From JAAFHB01 sp963677935 (GTDB lineage: Bacteria > Bacteroidota > Bacteroidia > Bacteroidales > Prolixibacteraceae), in the NCBI GenBank assembly GCA_963677935.2, contig CAXXEH010000003.1, positions 5,084,001 to 5,148,000 of the forward strand: DNA of 64,000 nt. Direction: 5' to 3'. How positions within the stretch are numbered: position 1 is the stretch's first letter; the number at the start of each line of letters is the position of its first letter. A program made the translations under genes and the position numbers. Shown here in pieces: positions 45,108 through 54,997 of this stretch. The notes under the pieces are model-generated. The model was not told where the DNA came from, did not search any database, and worked only from the letters and a program-made list of their open reading frames with translations.

Positions 45108-46046
45108 ATGAAAAAACAAATCGTGGCCATATCGCAAACCGGAGCCGGATATATCGGAATCAAGACATTGGCACTTCTGGTTCTTGCCATTCTAAGTATA
45201 AATTCAGTCACATTGGCTACAGGTAAACCTGGTTCCAAATTCGGGGGTGTTCAGGTTGGCGCCATCACCTACAGTTACCGCAGTATGCCCGACCAGTCAG
45301 TTTCTGCCATGCTGAATTATGCGCTCCAATCGGGTTTAAGCTCAGTGGAACTGATGGGTGGTGCTGTGGAAAAATATGCCGGCATTCCCGATTCAAAGGA
45401 TACTCAGGTGATCAGCAAATGGCGTACAACGGTTTCGATGGATAAATTCAAAGAGATCCGTAAAATGTATAATGCCAAAGGGGTAAAAATTGATATTCTC
45501 AAACTGGGCGATAGTAAATGGTCAGACGCAGAGATTGATTATGCGTTCAATGCATGTAAAGCAGTAGGAGCAAGAGGAATAACGATGGAGATTTCTGAAG
45601 AGGCAGGCAAACGGATGGCTCCGTTTGCTGATAAGCACAAGCTCTTTGTGATTTTCCACAATCATGGACAACCGGGTGATCCGAAATTCAGTTTTGACAA
45701 AGTGCTTGCCTTTGGCCCCGGATTGATGCTCAACTTCGATGCAGGTCATTACTTCGGCGCCACAGGATTGAATCCGTGTCTTTTGATTGAGCGGCTTCAT
45801 AATCGTATTGCCAGCATCCATATCAAGGACAAAACCGGACCGAAGGCTTCCGAACCCAATAAAAACCAGCAATTCGGTAAAGGAGAGACACCTGTTAAAG
45901 AGATCCTTCAGCTGGTACAAAAGAACAAATGGCCCATCACTTGTGATATAGAGCTTGAATATGAAATTCCCGCAGGTTCGGATGCAGTAAAAGAGGTGGT
46001 TAAATGTGTTGAATATTGCCGGACTGCCCTGGAGCAAAATAAGTAA
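45108..46046 (+). CDS. Exported xylose-isomerase-like TIM-barrel protein (sugar phosphate isomerase/epimerase family)
   Basis: A 312-residue protein; I prefer the ATG at 45108 (MKKQ, basic start of a signal peptide) over 45096. A hydrophobic stretch (TLALLVLAILSINSVTLATG) suggests export. The barrel carries GITMEISEE, LFVIFHNHGQPGDPKFSFDKVL, GLMLNFDAGHYFGATG, IASIHIKDKTGPKASEPN and CDIELEYEIP, giving the metal-binding Glu/His/Asp/Glu set of the AP-endonuclease-2 family. Export is odd for a sugar-phosphate enzyme; known 3-keto-glycoside lyases share this fold. It is 39 bp after the Gfo/Idh/MocA gene, so the pair may process one substrate. Confidence 0.82.
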   Translation: MKKQIVAISQTGAGYIGIKTLALLVLAILSINSVTLATGKPGSKFGGVQVGAITYSYRSMPDQSVSAMLNYALQSGLSSVELMGGAVEKYAGIPDSKDTQVISKWRTTVSMDKFKEIRKMYNAKGVKIDILKLGDSKWSDAEIDYAFNACKAVGARGITMEISEEAGKRMAPFADKHKLFVIFHNHGQPGDPKFSFDKVLAFGPGLMLNFDAGHYFGATGLNPCLLIERLHNRIASIHIKDKTGPKASEPNKNQQFGKGETPVKEILQLVQKNKWPITCDIELEYEIPAGSDAVKEVVKCVEYCRTALEQNK

Positions 46047-46126
46047 GCTGATTTTATTCAAATTTTTCTTTAGCCGGGAGATCCTGGTGCGACTAAATAA
46101 ATCAAGGAGCTGGAATAGGGGTTTAT

Positions 46127-46134
46127 TACATTTG
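46127..46134 (+). promoter_or_regulatory. Weak -7 box before the lyase-like lipoprotein gene
   Basis: TACATTTG fits TAnnTTTG, 62 bp before the ATG at 46197. No matching -33 element is visible. It could be an internal promoter in the 150-bp gap, or chance. Confidence 0.25.
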
Positions 46135-46196
46135 AGGATATTAAGTATTTGGAAAGGAATAATCCATTTGGGGTACTAATAACAAATTAAATAATT

Positions 46197-47969
46197 ATGA
46201 GATTAAAGATCGTGATATTACTGTTTGTAGGGGCTCTCTGCTCATGTTCGCCAAAAGGGTACAATGATGGGTATATTCAATACAAGCAAGAGAAACTGAC
46301 TCCGGAGGATCAACAAATTTTAAGTGAGTCGCTAAAATCACAACATCTGAAGTACGATCCGACTATGAAAATGGTGACCAACACACTAAATGGATGGAAT
46401 TACCATACCGATGCTCAAACCGGCATTTTTCACAATGTCAGATCCTCACTCTCCTATGCCGTCTCACTTCTGGATCTGGGTGATGGAAAATATACCCAAC
46501 AGGCGTTTGATGTGATTGAAAAAACCATCTCCTTACAGGATCAGAATCCCGATTCCAAATCGTGTGGTGTTTGGCCGTATTATATGGAAGAACCACTGGC
46601 CACCAAAAAATCACCCATCGATTATAACTGGGCTGATTTTAACGCGGTGAGCCTCCTTGATGTATGGATGGGGCATCAGGATAGAATTCCTGAGAGGTTA
46701 AAAGACAAAATCAAACAATCATTGATACTTGCTGCAAAGTCAATACAAAAACGGAATGTGAATCCTGGATATACAAATATCGCCATTATGGGGACTAATG
46801 TAACTTATGTGGTTTCCCATCTTTTTGGTTTGAATGATATGAAATCGTATGCAGATAAACGGCTGAAGGGTTTTTATGATTATACACTCGACAAAGGGGG
46901 CTTTTCGGAATACAACAGTCCAACCTACACTTTTACCGCGTTGGATGAACTCGACCGGATGAAACGTCACATTGTGGAACCTGGTGCAGTACAAATCATT
47001 GATAAACTTTATTATATAGGCTGGGAGATGATTGCACGTCACTATCATAAGCCATCAGGCCAATGGGCAGGGCCACACAGCAGATCATACAGTACGCTGG
47101 TAAAGCCTTCATTTTATGCTATCCTGAAAGAGGGTTCAAACGGACAAATCGATACTGGCATTGCAGAAAAAAAGAGTGATGTAAAAATTAAACACCATAT
47201 TCCGGAAAATCTGTTGCACTATTTTCAAACCCCCGTTTATCCGCGTACAGAAACCGATGTTTTTGAAAAGTTAAATCCACAGATCATCGGGACCACCTAT
47301 CTGGCTGAAGAGTATACACTTTCAACAGCTACCCGTTCCAGTCTGTGGAATCAGCGACGACCGTTCCTGGTTTACTGGGGAACTGTGCAAACTCCTAAAT
47401 ATTTACAGGTCCGTTTTTTACACGATGATTATGACTTTAGTTCAGCCAGTTTTTATAGTCAACAGAAAGAAAATAAAGTCCTTGCCGCAATTAATTTCAT
47501 TACTAATGGTGGCGATAAACACATCAGCATCGATCGGCTGAATGATGGTCAGTTCAAAGCAAAAGACCTTCGCCTGCGGTTTGAATTCGGGAATGTCACA
47601 AATTCAGATGAACTTCTTCTCCCAACAACAAGCTATGAACCGTTTACAATCAAGCTTGATCAGCTAAAATTCAACCTTCAACTTTACTTTGCGGCATTCG
47701 AAAAACTCAAAGGTCACTGGGAAAAAGGTGGTGACGGGAAAGTTTGCTGGATCGATTTTGTGCTTTATACCGGTTCCGAAAAAGAATTTGATCTTACAAA
47801 AATCAGTAAGGCAGCAATGGGTTTTACCCTGCAGCTCGAATCTTTAGGTAAAAATCAGGAACTCAAAGAACCTGAAGTTACAGAAAAAGAGGGTTTAATG
47901 AAGGTTATCTGGAACGGGTTGTCACTGAATATGCAGGTAAAACCTTCTCCCGGAAATATTAATCTCTGA
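46197..47969 (+). CDS. Exported lipoprotein, putative alpha/alpha-toroid carbohydrate-active enzyme
   Basis: A 590-residue protein with a lipoprotein leader (LLFVGALCSCSP; Cys about 18). The first 300 residues are helical with Trp-rich motifs (VWPYYMEEPLATK, NWADFNAVSLLDVWMGH, SEYNSPTYTFTALDEL and WAGPHSRSY at about 288-296), suggesting an (alpha/alpha) toroid. The rest looks beta-rich (RPFLVYWGTVQTPKYLQVRFLHDDYDFSSASFYS), as in polysaccharide lyases of the heparinase or chondroitinase folds. I do not recognise a named family and cannot assign catalytic residues. The location between sugar-redox genes and esterases supports a glycan role. Confidence 0.6.
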   Translation: MRLKIVILLFVGALCSCSPKGYNDGYIQYKQEKLTPEDQQILSESLKSQHLKYDPTMKMVTNTLNGWNYHTDAQTGIFHNVRSSLSYAVSLLDLGDGKYTQQAFDVIEKTISLQDQNPDSKSCGVWPYYMEEPLATKKSPIDYNWADFNAVSLLDVWMGHQDRIPERLKDKIKQSLILAAKSIQKRNVNPGYTNIAIMGTNVTYVVSHLFGLNDMKSYADKRLKGFYDYTLDKGGFSEYNSPTYTFTALDELDRMKRHIVEPGAVQIIDKLYYIGWEMIARHYHKPSGQWAGPHSRSYSTLVKPSFYAILKEGSNGQIDTGIAEKKSDVKIKHHIPENLLHYFQTPVYPRTETDVFEKLNPQIIGTTYLAEEYTLSTATRSSLWNQRRPFLVYWGTVQTPKYLQVRFLHDDYDFSSASFYSQQKENKVLAAINFITNGGDKHISIDRLNDGQFKAKDLRLRFEFGNVTNSDELLLPTTSYEPFTIKLDQLKFNLQLYFAAFEKLKGHWEKGGDGKVCWIDFVLYTGSEKEFDLTKISKAAMGFTLQLESLGKNQELKEPEVTEKEGLMKVIWNGLSLNMQVKPSPGNINL

Positions 47970-48044
47970 TTGCATAACCATTGACTTAGGTTTTCCAATA
48001 GAGGGAAAATGTGGACACGAATCAGATTAATAAGCAAATAGACC

Positions 48045-49580
48045 ATGAATAGTATCGCTAAAAATAATTGGAACAGCCTAGTTTTCACTATTCTCCGTAT
48101 GGCCATAGGGTGGCACTTCCTTTACGAGGGTACGTCCAAATTGTTTGCCGGAAACTGGACTTCTCAATCGTATCTGTCCAATACATCCGGGTTTTTATCT
48201 CCTTTTTATCATTGGATTGCCGCGTCCCCGATGCTTTTGAAGATGGTTGATCTGATGAATGTATATGGATTGGTTCTTATTGGTCTTGCATTATTTATTG
48301 GCTTGTTTACCCGTTTGGCAGCCCTGTCCGGGGTTATTTTGCTGACGCTTTACTACTTAGCATACCCACCTTTCGGCGCTTCGCTGCTTAGTGTGGGAGA
48401 CGGTCACCTGTTTATTGTCGATAAAATATTTATTGAAGCGCTTATCCTCATGTTCTTTCTTTTCTACAAAAAGCAGGGGATTGGAATTGATGTTGTCATC
48501 AGGCAATTCCAAAAAGCAAGAAAATTGGATCCGGAGAAAGATGAACCAATGCCCGGAACCGCAAACAGCCGGCGTGAGGTCCTGAAAAACCTTGCAACAT
48601 TACCCGTTCTTGGAGTTATGGGATTTGGAGCTTACAGCAGCAGTAAACAATACGATGTTGATGTTACTACAGGGGCAACAATCAGGATCAAACAAGTACC
48701 GCTGAGTGATTTAAAGGGAGCGCTCCCTAAAGGGAAAATCGGAAAACATGTGATGAGTCGTCTGATTTTAGGGGGAAACCTCATCGGGGGATGGTCACAT
48801 GCCCGTGACCTGCTCTATACCGATACCCTGTTCAAAGCTTACAATACCGAAAAGAAAGTTTACGAAACACTGATGCTTGCCGAAAAAGCAGGTATTGACA
48901 CAATCAATATTGGATTTTCGTCTAATGCGATGTTGCAGAAATACAAGAAAGCAACGGGAAGCAAAATCAAGGTAATCACCCAGGTTGCGACGAGTCTGAA
49001 AGATGTGAATAATTTCGATGTGATCAATAAGGCCATCGATTACGGAGTAGATATCATTCAGGTTCAGGGAAACTGGTGCGACTGGATGGTCCGGGACAGA
49101 AAGATTGATGTCATCCGGAAAATGGTCGAAAAAATAAAGGAGCAGGGATATACAGCCGGTCTTGCGGCACATACGATTGATTCGTTGATCTATTGTGAAG
49201 AAAACGGAATTGCCCCCGATTACTATATGAAAACCATGCACCACGACCGATACTGGTCGGCACATCCAAAGGAAAACCGCGTCCCATTTGAAGTTGATGG
49301 GACAAATTATCTCGATCACAATAAATTCCATAACAATATGTTCTGCCTTTTCCCGGAAAAGACTGCTGAATTTGTTGGGAAAGCAAAAATCCCGGTGATG
49401 GGTTTTAAAGTTTTGGCTGCCGGAGCGCTTCAACCCGAGGATGGCTTTAAATGGGCTTTCGAAAACGGCGCCGATTTCATCTGTGTAGGGATGTTCGATT
49501 TTCAGATCGTCAACGACGTAAACATTTGTATTGAGACCCTTTCCAATCTGAAAAACCGGAAACGGGAATGGTTTGGATAA
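48045..49580 (+). CDS. Fusion of a DoxX-type membrane domain with an exported aldo/keto-reductase-like TIM barrel
   Basis: A 511-residue two-part protein. Residues about 1-150 are a four-helix DoxX/SURF4-like membrane domain (ILRMAIGWHFLYEGTSKLFAG). Then SRREVLKNLATLPVLGVMGFGAYSS (about 175-200) looks exactly like an internal Tat signal. Residues about 230-511 form an aldo/keto-reductase-like barrel (HVMSRLILGGNLIGG, IPVMGFKVLAAGALQPEDGF), but the usual catalytic DTA..Y segment reads TINIGFSSNAMLQKY, so classic reductase activity is doubtful. The frame is uninterrupted, so the fusion is real in this sequence. It sits in the redox/esterase cluster and may anchor a sugar-modifying barrel on the periplasmic side. 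Confidence 0.75.
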   Translation: MNSIAKNNWNSLVFTILRMAIGWHFLYEGTSKLFAGNWTSQSYLSNTSGFLSPFYHWIAASPMLLKMVDLMNVYGLVLIGLALFIGLFTRLAALSGVILLTLYYLAYPPFGASLLSVGDGHLFIVDKIFIEALILMFFLFYKKQGIGIDVVIRQFQKARKLDPEKDEPMPGTANSRREVLKNLATLPVLGVMGFGAYSSSKQYDVDVTTGATIRIKQVPLSDLKGALPKGKIGKHVMSRLILGGNLIGGWSHARDLLYTDTLFKAYNTEKKVYETLMLAEKAGIDTINIGFSSNAMLQKYKKATGSKIKVITQVATSLKDVNNFDVINKAIDYGVDIIQVQGNWCDWMVRDRKIDVIRKMVEKIKEQGYTAGLAAHTIDSLIYCEENGIAPDYYMKTMHHDRYWSAHPKENRVPFEVDGTNYLDHNKFHNNMFCLFPEKTAEFVGKAKIPVMGFKVLAAGALQPEDGFKWAFENGADFICVGMFDFQIVNDVNICIETLSNLKNRKREWFG

Positions 49581-49711
49581 TCGGATTTAACATGGAATAA
49601 ATTCCGATCTGACTCCATCATTGGACAAAATAGTTGGAAAAATTTACTGTCTTAATTACTTACATGAAATGACTCCATTAATAAAAATGGCATTAAATAA
49701 AATCATTTAAC

Positions 49712-50971
49712 ATGAAACAGGTATACCTCCTTCTGTCAATTCTCCTTATTTTCTGTGGATTCAACCAAGGGAAGCGGGTTACAAAAATTGATGTTCATCG
49801 GTTTCAAAAGATTGAAATTTTGTGGGATCTGGAATTATTGAGTTCGCCTCCACCTTTTTCATGGATCGATTCTACCTCAGCAGTGCGATCCCTGGTCTTT
49901 GAAAGTGTACCATTCGAAGGAAAACCCACCAAGGTATTTGCTTATTATTCGAATCCCGATCTGTTACAGGGCAGGAAAACCGGCAAGCTTTTCCCTGGAG
50001 TTGTCCTCATTCATGGTGGTGGTGGAAAAGCATTTAAGGAGTGGGTCGAAAAATGGGCTGCCGATGGTTATGCCGCAATCGCAATGGACCTGGGAGGAAA
50101 AGATGGCACATGTAAGCCATTTGAAATGGCTGGTCCCGACCAGTCACACGAAAAAAAATTTTCAATCATCAAAAATGGGAATTTAAAAAATGTGTGGAGC
50201 TACCATGCAGTAGCCAGCATCATCCTGACACACTCCCTTTTGTTGAATTTGCCCGAAGTTGATGCCGATAAAACCTGTGTGACGGGTATCAGTTGGGGAG
50301 GCTATTTGACGTGCCTGGTTGCAGGACTCGATAATCGTTTTAAGGCCGCAGTCCCGGTCTATGGATGCGGATACTACAATGAATCAGATGCATTCGGCAA
50401 ACCATTGTCCGAGCTTACACCACATTATAGTGAGCTATGGATGAAATACTTTGATCCATCGGCCTACCTTCCTTATGCAACACCATCACTTTTTTTTGTG
50501 AACGGGAATAAGGATTTTTTCTACAATATAGTACCGTATACTAAAACTTTCAATCTTGCTGAAAAATCTGATAAAAACATTCGCATTAGGCCAGAGATGA
50601 AACACGGACATGTTGAAGGTTGGCAGCCCGAAGAGATCCGCTATTTCTTTGAATCGGTCGTGAATGGAGGAGTCCCTTTGCCAAAAATAGGCAAAGTAGA
50701 ACCCGGTGATTCAACTGTTGTTGCCAGGTTTTCATCCCTTATTGGTTTACGTTCTGCCCGTTTTTATTATTCGTCAGATACCATCTCGACCAATGCCAAC
50801 AGGCAATGGTCGGATGTGGCAGCACAAATAGACCAGAACCAGAAAAAGATAAGCTGTAAAACTTCAGGTGTGGATTTTAAATACGCTTTTTTTTATGTGA
50901 CCGATAACCGGGAAGCATCTGTCTCAAGCCCGATCTATGTAAAATCTCAGGTTTTGTTGAACAATCATTGA
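49712..50971 (+). CDS. Exported alpha/beta-hydrolase (acetyl-xylan-esterase/dienelactone-hydrolase type)
   Basis: A 419-residue protein with a short signal peptide. The alpha/beta-hydrolase core shows FPGVVLIHGGGGKAFKEWVEKWAADGYAAIAMDLGG, the nucleophile Ser in GISWGGYLTC (about 193), a candidate acid in FFVNGNKDFFY and His in MKHGHVEGW (about 300). The last 100 residues form a small beta domain. It probably removes acyl groups from a glycan in the periplasm, though a peptidase-like role is not excluded. Two SGNH hydrolases downstream would also remove esters, suggesting a heavily acetylated substrate. The next gene starts 2 bp after its stop. Confidence 0.8.
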   Translation: MKQVYLLLSILLIFCGFNQGKRVTKIDVHRFQKIEILWDLELLSSPPPFSWIDSTSAVRSLVFESVPFEGKPTKVFAYYSNPDLLQGRKTGKLFPGVVLIHGGGGKAFKEWVEKWAADGYAAIAMDLGGKDGTCKPFEMAGPDQSHEKKFSIIKNGNLKNVWSYHAVASIILTHSLLLNLPEVDADKTCVTGISWGGYLTCLVAGLDNRFKAAVPVYGCGYYNESDAFGKPLSELTPHYSELWMKYFDPSAYLPYATPSLFFVNGNKDFFYNIVPYTKTFNLAEKSDKNIRIRPEMKHGHVEGWQPEEIRYFFESVVNGGVPLPKIGKVEPGDSTVVARFSSLIGLRSARFYYSSDTISTNANRQWSDVAAQIDQNQKKISCKTSGVDFKYAFFYVTDNREASVSSPIYVKSQVLLNNH

Positions 50972-50973
50972 AC

Positions 50974-53900
50974 ATGCACAATACAATTCGCCTTAAGGAA
51001 TCCCTGGAAAAGAACCCGCATTTGCTTAAGATTAAATTATTTATATTCTTCTTTTTGTGCACATTAACCATCATGGCACTTGAGAAGTTTCCTCAAAAGG
51101 GAGGGCAGACATTGGTGTGGACAAATAATGGAATTGACATTTTACTGAATGATTATCTGAATCTGCCGGAAATGTCATGGCCGCAAACCCTTTTGGAATA
51201 CCCCGTCGATTTTACCCCGGAACACGCAAATTTAAAGGATTTGGTACTTGTTGATCTGGTTTCGAAACAATCGATTCCTTTCCAACTGACCGATGTAAAA
51301 CTGGTCAAAGGGAAAATTCAAACAGCCAATCTCTGTTTTTTATCTGATTTACCATCCGGTACTCATAAGGAATTTCGTCTCACACTTAAAAAAAACTTTC
51401 CGGAACTAATCACCCGAATTCCTGTAAACGGAGTCTCGATCGTTACGAATGAGAATGAATGTCTGATTGGCAACGGCTTAGTAAGATTCAAAATACCTAA
51501 ACCTGGCGAATATACCAATCTGATTCCGCCAATTTTGAGGATTGGTAACAATACCCATTGGCTGGGTTATTCAAAAATGCCTGCCTCTTCGATATTTGTG
51601 AAGATGAAAGTGAGCGAGCTGTCTGCCAGTCCTTTATTGGCCAATTACCTACTTGACTACCAGTACAAGGGTGGGAAAAGCTTTCAGCTTAAAATCCGTT
51701 TGGTGGCAGGAATGGAGTTTATCGAGACAGAAGAGAGCATTACAGGTTTCAGTGAAGCCGATTCATTGGCATGGAAGATGGTCTGGACTGATTTAAATCC
51801 AGAGTATCGTTATTGCCCTAACCGTCCCGGAGCACCCATCGATAAAAACCAAAAAGGGTACACCAATTTTGCATGGGAAGCAATATCGGGAAGTGATGGT
51901 AATCCGTTAGCAGTGAAACATCCCGAATTGCCCTATGATCAAAAAAATCTATCGGATGGACTTTTACCATTCAAGATTGCACCCTATCACAATTGGATGA
52001 CCTGGTGGCGCTTACCCTCTGCCGCATTCTGGAACGAAAAGCCGGGTCAGACCGTTGCCCTTTTTATCCATGATTTTGAGAAATGGGCAGATCCCGATTA
52101 CCCGATTTGGGGGAGTAAAGACAATTTATCGGTTCATTTTTATTACAAGGAGGGATTTTACTGGAGTTTCCCGTTGGTTGCGGGAACCCGTTCGTTGGCT
52201 TTGGCGCTCTATTCTCACCAAAAAGATAAGGAATCGGTAAACCATTTAAATTTGCCTCAGGTTCATGTCGATTATCTCAGACGATGGTATGGCTGGATTT
52301 CGCTGAATAAAACAAAAGATTGGGTATTGGATTGCAAATCGGCGGGACCGGATCATCAGCCGTTTTTCAAATCACAGGCACAGGAAGCGAAGTTTAATCC
52401 CAAAGATTTGTTGCCAAATCTGAAAAGTACAGTTGCCCGCATGGCAGAATCGGGTGAACGGTCAACAGGGCCAAATCCTGTCGGAACGCGCACATTTTAC
52501 GATTATGTCACCCCTCTGTTTGAAAATAGTGAGTCAGCATTGACTGAAAAGGAATATCGCCAGGCGCGTGCCTGTTATCTGTTTATGAGCTATGTATTTA
52601 TGGATGAGACGCTGATGCCGATGCGCAACATGCTGAGCGGACATCCCAATTTTCTGGCTGATATCAAAGGTGTTCCGGGAATGGCGGCATTCCTTTTTCC
52701 GGATCATCCGCAGGCTAAGGAGATGGCTGATCATTTTGAAAAAGCAATCGCTTTAAATTTAAGGTACCATACACGTCCCGAAGAACCTGCCTGGGAAGCA
52801 AAAGGGGGCCGCTGGACTGAAAATCTGGGATGCTATACCTGGGCTTTTTTAAGACCAACGCTGAAGACCAGTTTTATGCTTCACCACTTTTATGATGGCA
52901 AGAACCGGATGTTACAACCAAATATTTCCATCTATACTGAGTGGCTCTTAAACGGACTTACCTCACCATTGGATAGTGAAAACGGAAGACGTGTGAACCC
53001 GCCGCAGGGCGCTCATTCAAAAGGACTTTCACCTTCTAACCTGATGTACACGCTGGGTCAGGAATTATTCTATTACGATCCGTTACTCGCCGAGCACCTT
53101 TTTTGGGTGACTTCGCCTGATGATGAAGGGTTTGAATTTAAAATAGGAAGACCTGATCCCTGGGACGGACCCGCAAAAGCCATTTTTAAACACCCCGGAG
53201 GGACGAACCCACATCTGAAATCGGAAAAATATACCGGTTATGGATTTAACCTGCGTAAAAACTTCGGGCAGCCGGATGAGATGTACGTTCATTTGCAGCA
53301 GATCGACGATGGTCCAAACTACCGCTGGGGACGGGCTGCCAAAGGTGGTAATGGGATCATTTATTATTATGCTTCAGGAAAACGTTACAGTCATAACGGG
53401 ATGGAGGATGTGGGAGATGCTCCGTTTGGGGATACTGAACGTTGTACCAATTTCGGAGTGAAAAAAGAGAAAAGCTACCGTTGTATCGGTGATTACCGGA
53501 GTGTGGGGCGAAACGACCTCACCGAGCCTTTGTATGATTTTGGATTTGCCCAGTTTGCCTCCATTCTGGCAAATAGTGAAGCAGCACCCGAATATAAATC
53601 GCGCAGTGTGCTGATGTCGGGAAACGATTATATCCTTATTTCTGATGATGTAAAAGATAATTCAGTCGAAGGACGATTGTCGTGGTTTGTGGGGAAAGAG
53701 GACAGTTTTCCGTTTATCCATCAGCTGAAACCCGGGGTGAAGGGAACTGATGCGAATATTCAGCCATCAGTCAGCACCTATCATAAGGATGAGCTGACAA
53801 CCAAAGGGAGATATTACGATGGGAAGGGTGATTTTCTGACCCTGGTTACCCATAAAGCGGAAATTAAACCGGTTCTGGAATCCGGTATCTGTCGGATCGA

Positions 53901-54993
53901 AAAACCGGATGGCGCTATGGAATGTGTTTTTAATGATGACCATGCTCTGGTATATAACCATGATGGACTGGCTTTTGAAGGATCTGCAGGAATTATCAGG
54001 CAATCGTCCGACAAAAAGAGTTTTGAGGCTGCCCTGTTCAAAGGGAATAAAATTGGCATTCCCGGAATCGAAGCACAATTTTTAGACGTTCCCGAATATG
54101 GAGGAATGAGCCTGAAAAACACAGCTACGGGTTTTGCCGGAATCATCCAGTTAAGGGAAAAAACTACCATCAGGTTTATATTAAATGAAGTCCCGAAAGG
54201 GTTAATTTTCTACCTTGATGGTGCTGCAGCTTCACTCAGCAAGGACGGAGAATTAAATTATTCACTCCGGGTTGAGGCCGGAAAACACAACTTCCAGTGG
54301 ACCAATGGCAGAGTAATTCCTGCCTCTCCTGTCGTAAAACGGTCCGTTACCGGAAAAAACTGGTGTGAGCTTGAATGGCCGGCAGTTCCGGGAGCAACAT
54401 CCTATGCACTTCAAAAGAGCACAAATGGAGGAATTACGTGGAATACAGTTACTAAAAATATCCAAAGCACACATTACAAACTTACAGATTTAACTGATGG
54501 TAAAAAGCTGCATGTGAGAATAATGGCTATTGGAAAGGGAGGAATAAGTGAGCCATCAGGTGATTATCCAATCTATCCGACAAGTGGAAAGCCTCATGCT
54601 CCTGAAGGTTTAAATGCCTTAAAAACTGGAAATCATGTCACCTTAAGCTGGGGACAAGTGCTGGGCGCCGATCAGTATAAATTGGTTCAACGTGAAAAAG
54701 GCACATCTGATTTTAAAACAATCTATACCGGGACAAACCGGTTTGCATCGGTTAAACTGACCTCCTCTTCAAAAGTCTTCGAATTTAGTGTGACGGCGAC
54801 CAATGGAAACGGAGAGAGTGCTAAAAGCATCATTGCCGACACCGATGAAAACCGTCTCATCAATTGGTATCCTGTGCCCGGGGAAATATTCCGTCGCGAT
54901 CCTGAAAGCCAGGAAAATGGATATGATGAATATAACCATTGGATCGAACAGAAAATGCCGGTTTTAAAGTATCCATATCAAATAAAAAATTAG
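50974..54993 (+). CDS. Very large exported protein, putative polysaccharide-lyase-like with FnIII domains
   Basis: A 1339-residue protein from the ATG at 50974, 2 bp after the esterase stop; a TTG two codons earlier is less likely. A hydrophobic leader (KIKLFIFFFLCTLTIMA) suggests export. The first 420 residues are beta-rich, the middle (about 480-720) is helical (WTENLGCYTWAFLRPTLKTSFMLHHFYDG), then a beta domain follows with GYGFNLRKNFGQPDEMYVHLQQIDDGPNYRWGRAAKGGNGIIYYYASGKRYSHNG (about 755-810), an order resembling heparinase II/III-type lyases. Two fibronectin type III modules close it (about 1110-1200 and 1207-1300). I recognise no named family and cannot assign catalytic residues. Confidence 0.6.
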   Translation: MHNTIRLKESLEKNPHLLKIKLFIFFFLCTLTIMALEKFPQKGGQTLVWTNNGIDILLNDYLNLPEMSWPQTLLEYPVDFTPEHANLKDLVLVDLVSKQSIPFQLTDVKLVKGKIQTANLCFLSDLPSGTHKEFRLTLKKNFPELITRIPVNGVSIVTNENECLIGNGLVRFKIPKPGEYTNLIPPILRIGNNTHWLGYSKMPASSIFVKMKVSELSASPLLANYLLDYQYKGGKSFQLKIRLVAGMEFIETEESITGFSEADSLAWKMVWTDLNPEYRYCPNRPGAPIDKNQKGYTNFAWEAISGSDGNPLAVKHPELPYDQKNLSDGLLPFKIAPYHNWMTWWRLPSAAFWNEKPGQTVALFIHDFEKWADPDYPIWGSKDNLSVHFYYKEGFYWSFPLVAGTRSLALALYSHQKDKESVNHLNLPQVHVDYLRRWYGWISLNKTKDWVLDCKSAGPDHQPFFKSQAQEAKFNPKDLLPNLKSTVARMAESGERSTGPNPVGTRTFYDYVTPLFENSESALTEKEYRQARACYLFMSYVFMDETLMPMRNMLSGHPNFLADIKGVPGMAAFLFPDHPQAKEMADHFEKAIALNLRYHTRPEEPAWEAKGGRWTENLGCYTWAFLRPTLKTSFMLHHFYDGKNRMLQPNISIYTEWLLNGLTSPLDSENGRRVNPPQGAHSKGLSPSNLMYTLGQELFYYDPLLAEHLFWVTSPDDEGFEFKIGRPDPWDGPAKAIFKHPGGTNPHLKSEKYTGYGFNLRKNFGQPDEMYVHLQQIDDGPNYRWGRAAKGGNGIIYYYASGKRYSHNGMEDVGDAPFGDTERCTNFGVKKEKSYRCIGDYRSVGRNDLTEPLYDFGFAQFASILANSEAAPEYKSRSVLMSGNDYILISDDVKDNSVEGRLSWFVGKEDSFPFIHQLKPGVKGTDANIQPSVSTYHKDELTTKGRYYDGKGDFLTLVTHKAEIKPVLESGICRIEKPDGAMECVFNDDHALVYNHDGLAFEGSAGIIRQSSDKKSFEAALFKGNKIGIPGIEAQFLDVPEYGGMSLKNTATGFAGIIQLREKTTIRFILNEVPKGLIFYLDGAAASLSKDGELNYSLRVEAGKHNFQWTNGRVIPASPVVKRSVTGKNWCELEWPAVPGATSYALQKSTNGGITWNTVTKNIQSTHYKLTDLTDGKKLHVRIMAIGKGGISEPSGDYPIYPTSGKPHAPEGLNALKTGNHVTLSWGQVLGADQYKLVQREKGTSDFKTIYTGTNRFASVKLTSSSKVFEFSVTATNGNGESAKSIIADTDENRLINWYPVPGEIFRRDPESQENGYDEYNHWIEQKMPVLKYPYQIKN

Positions 54994-54997
54994 TCGT

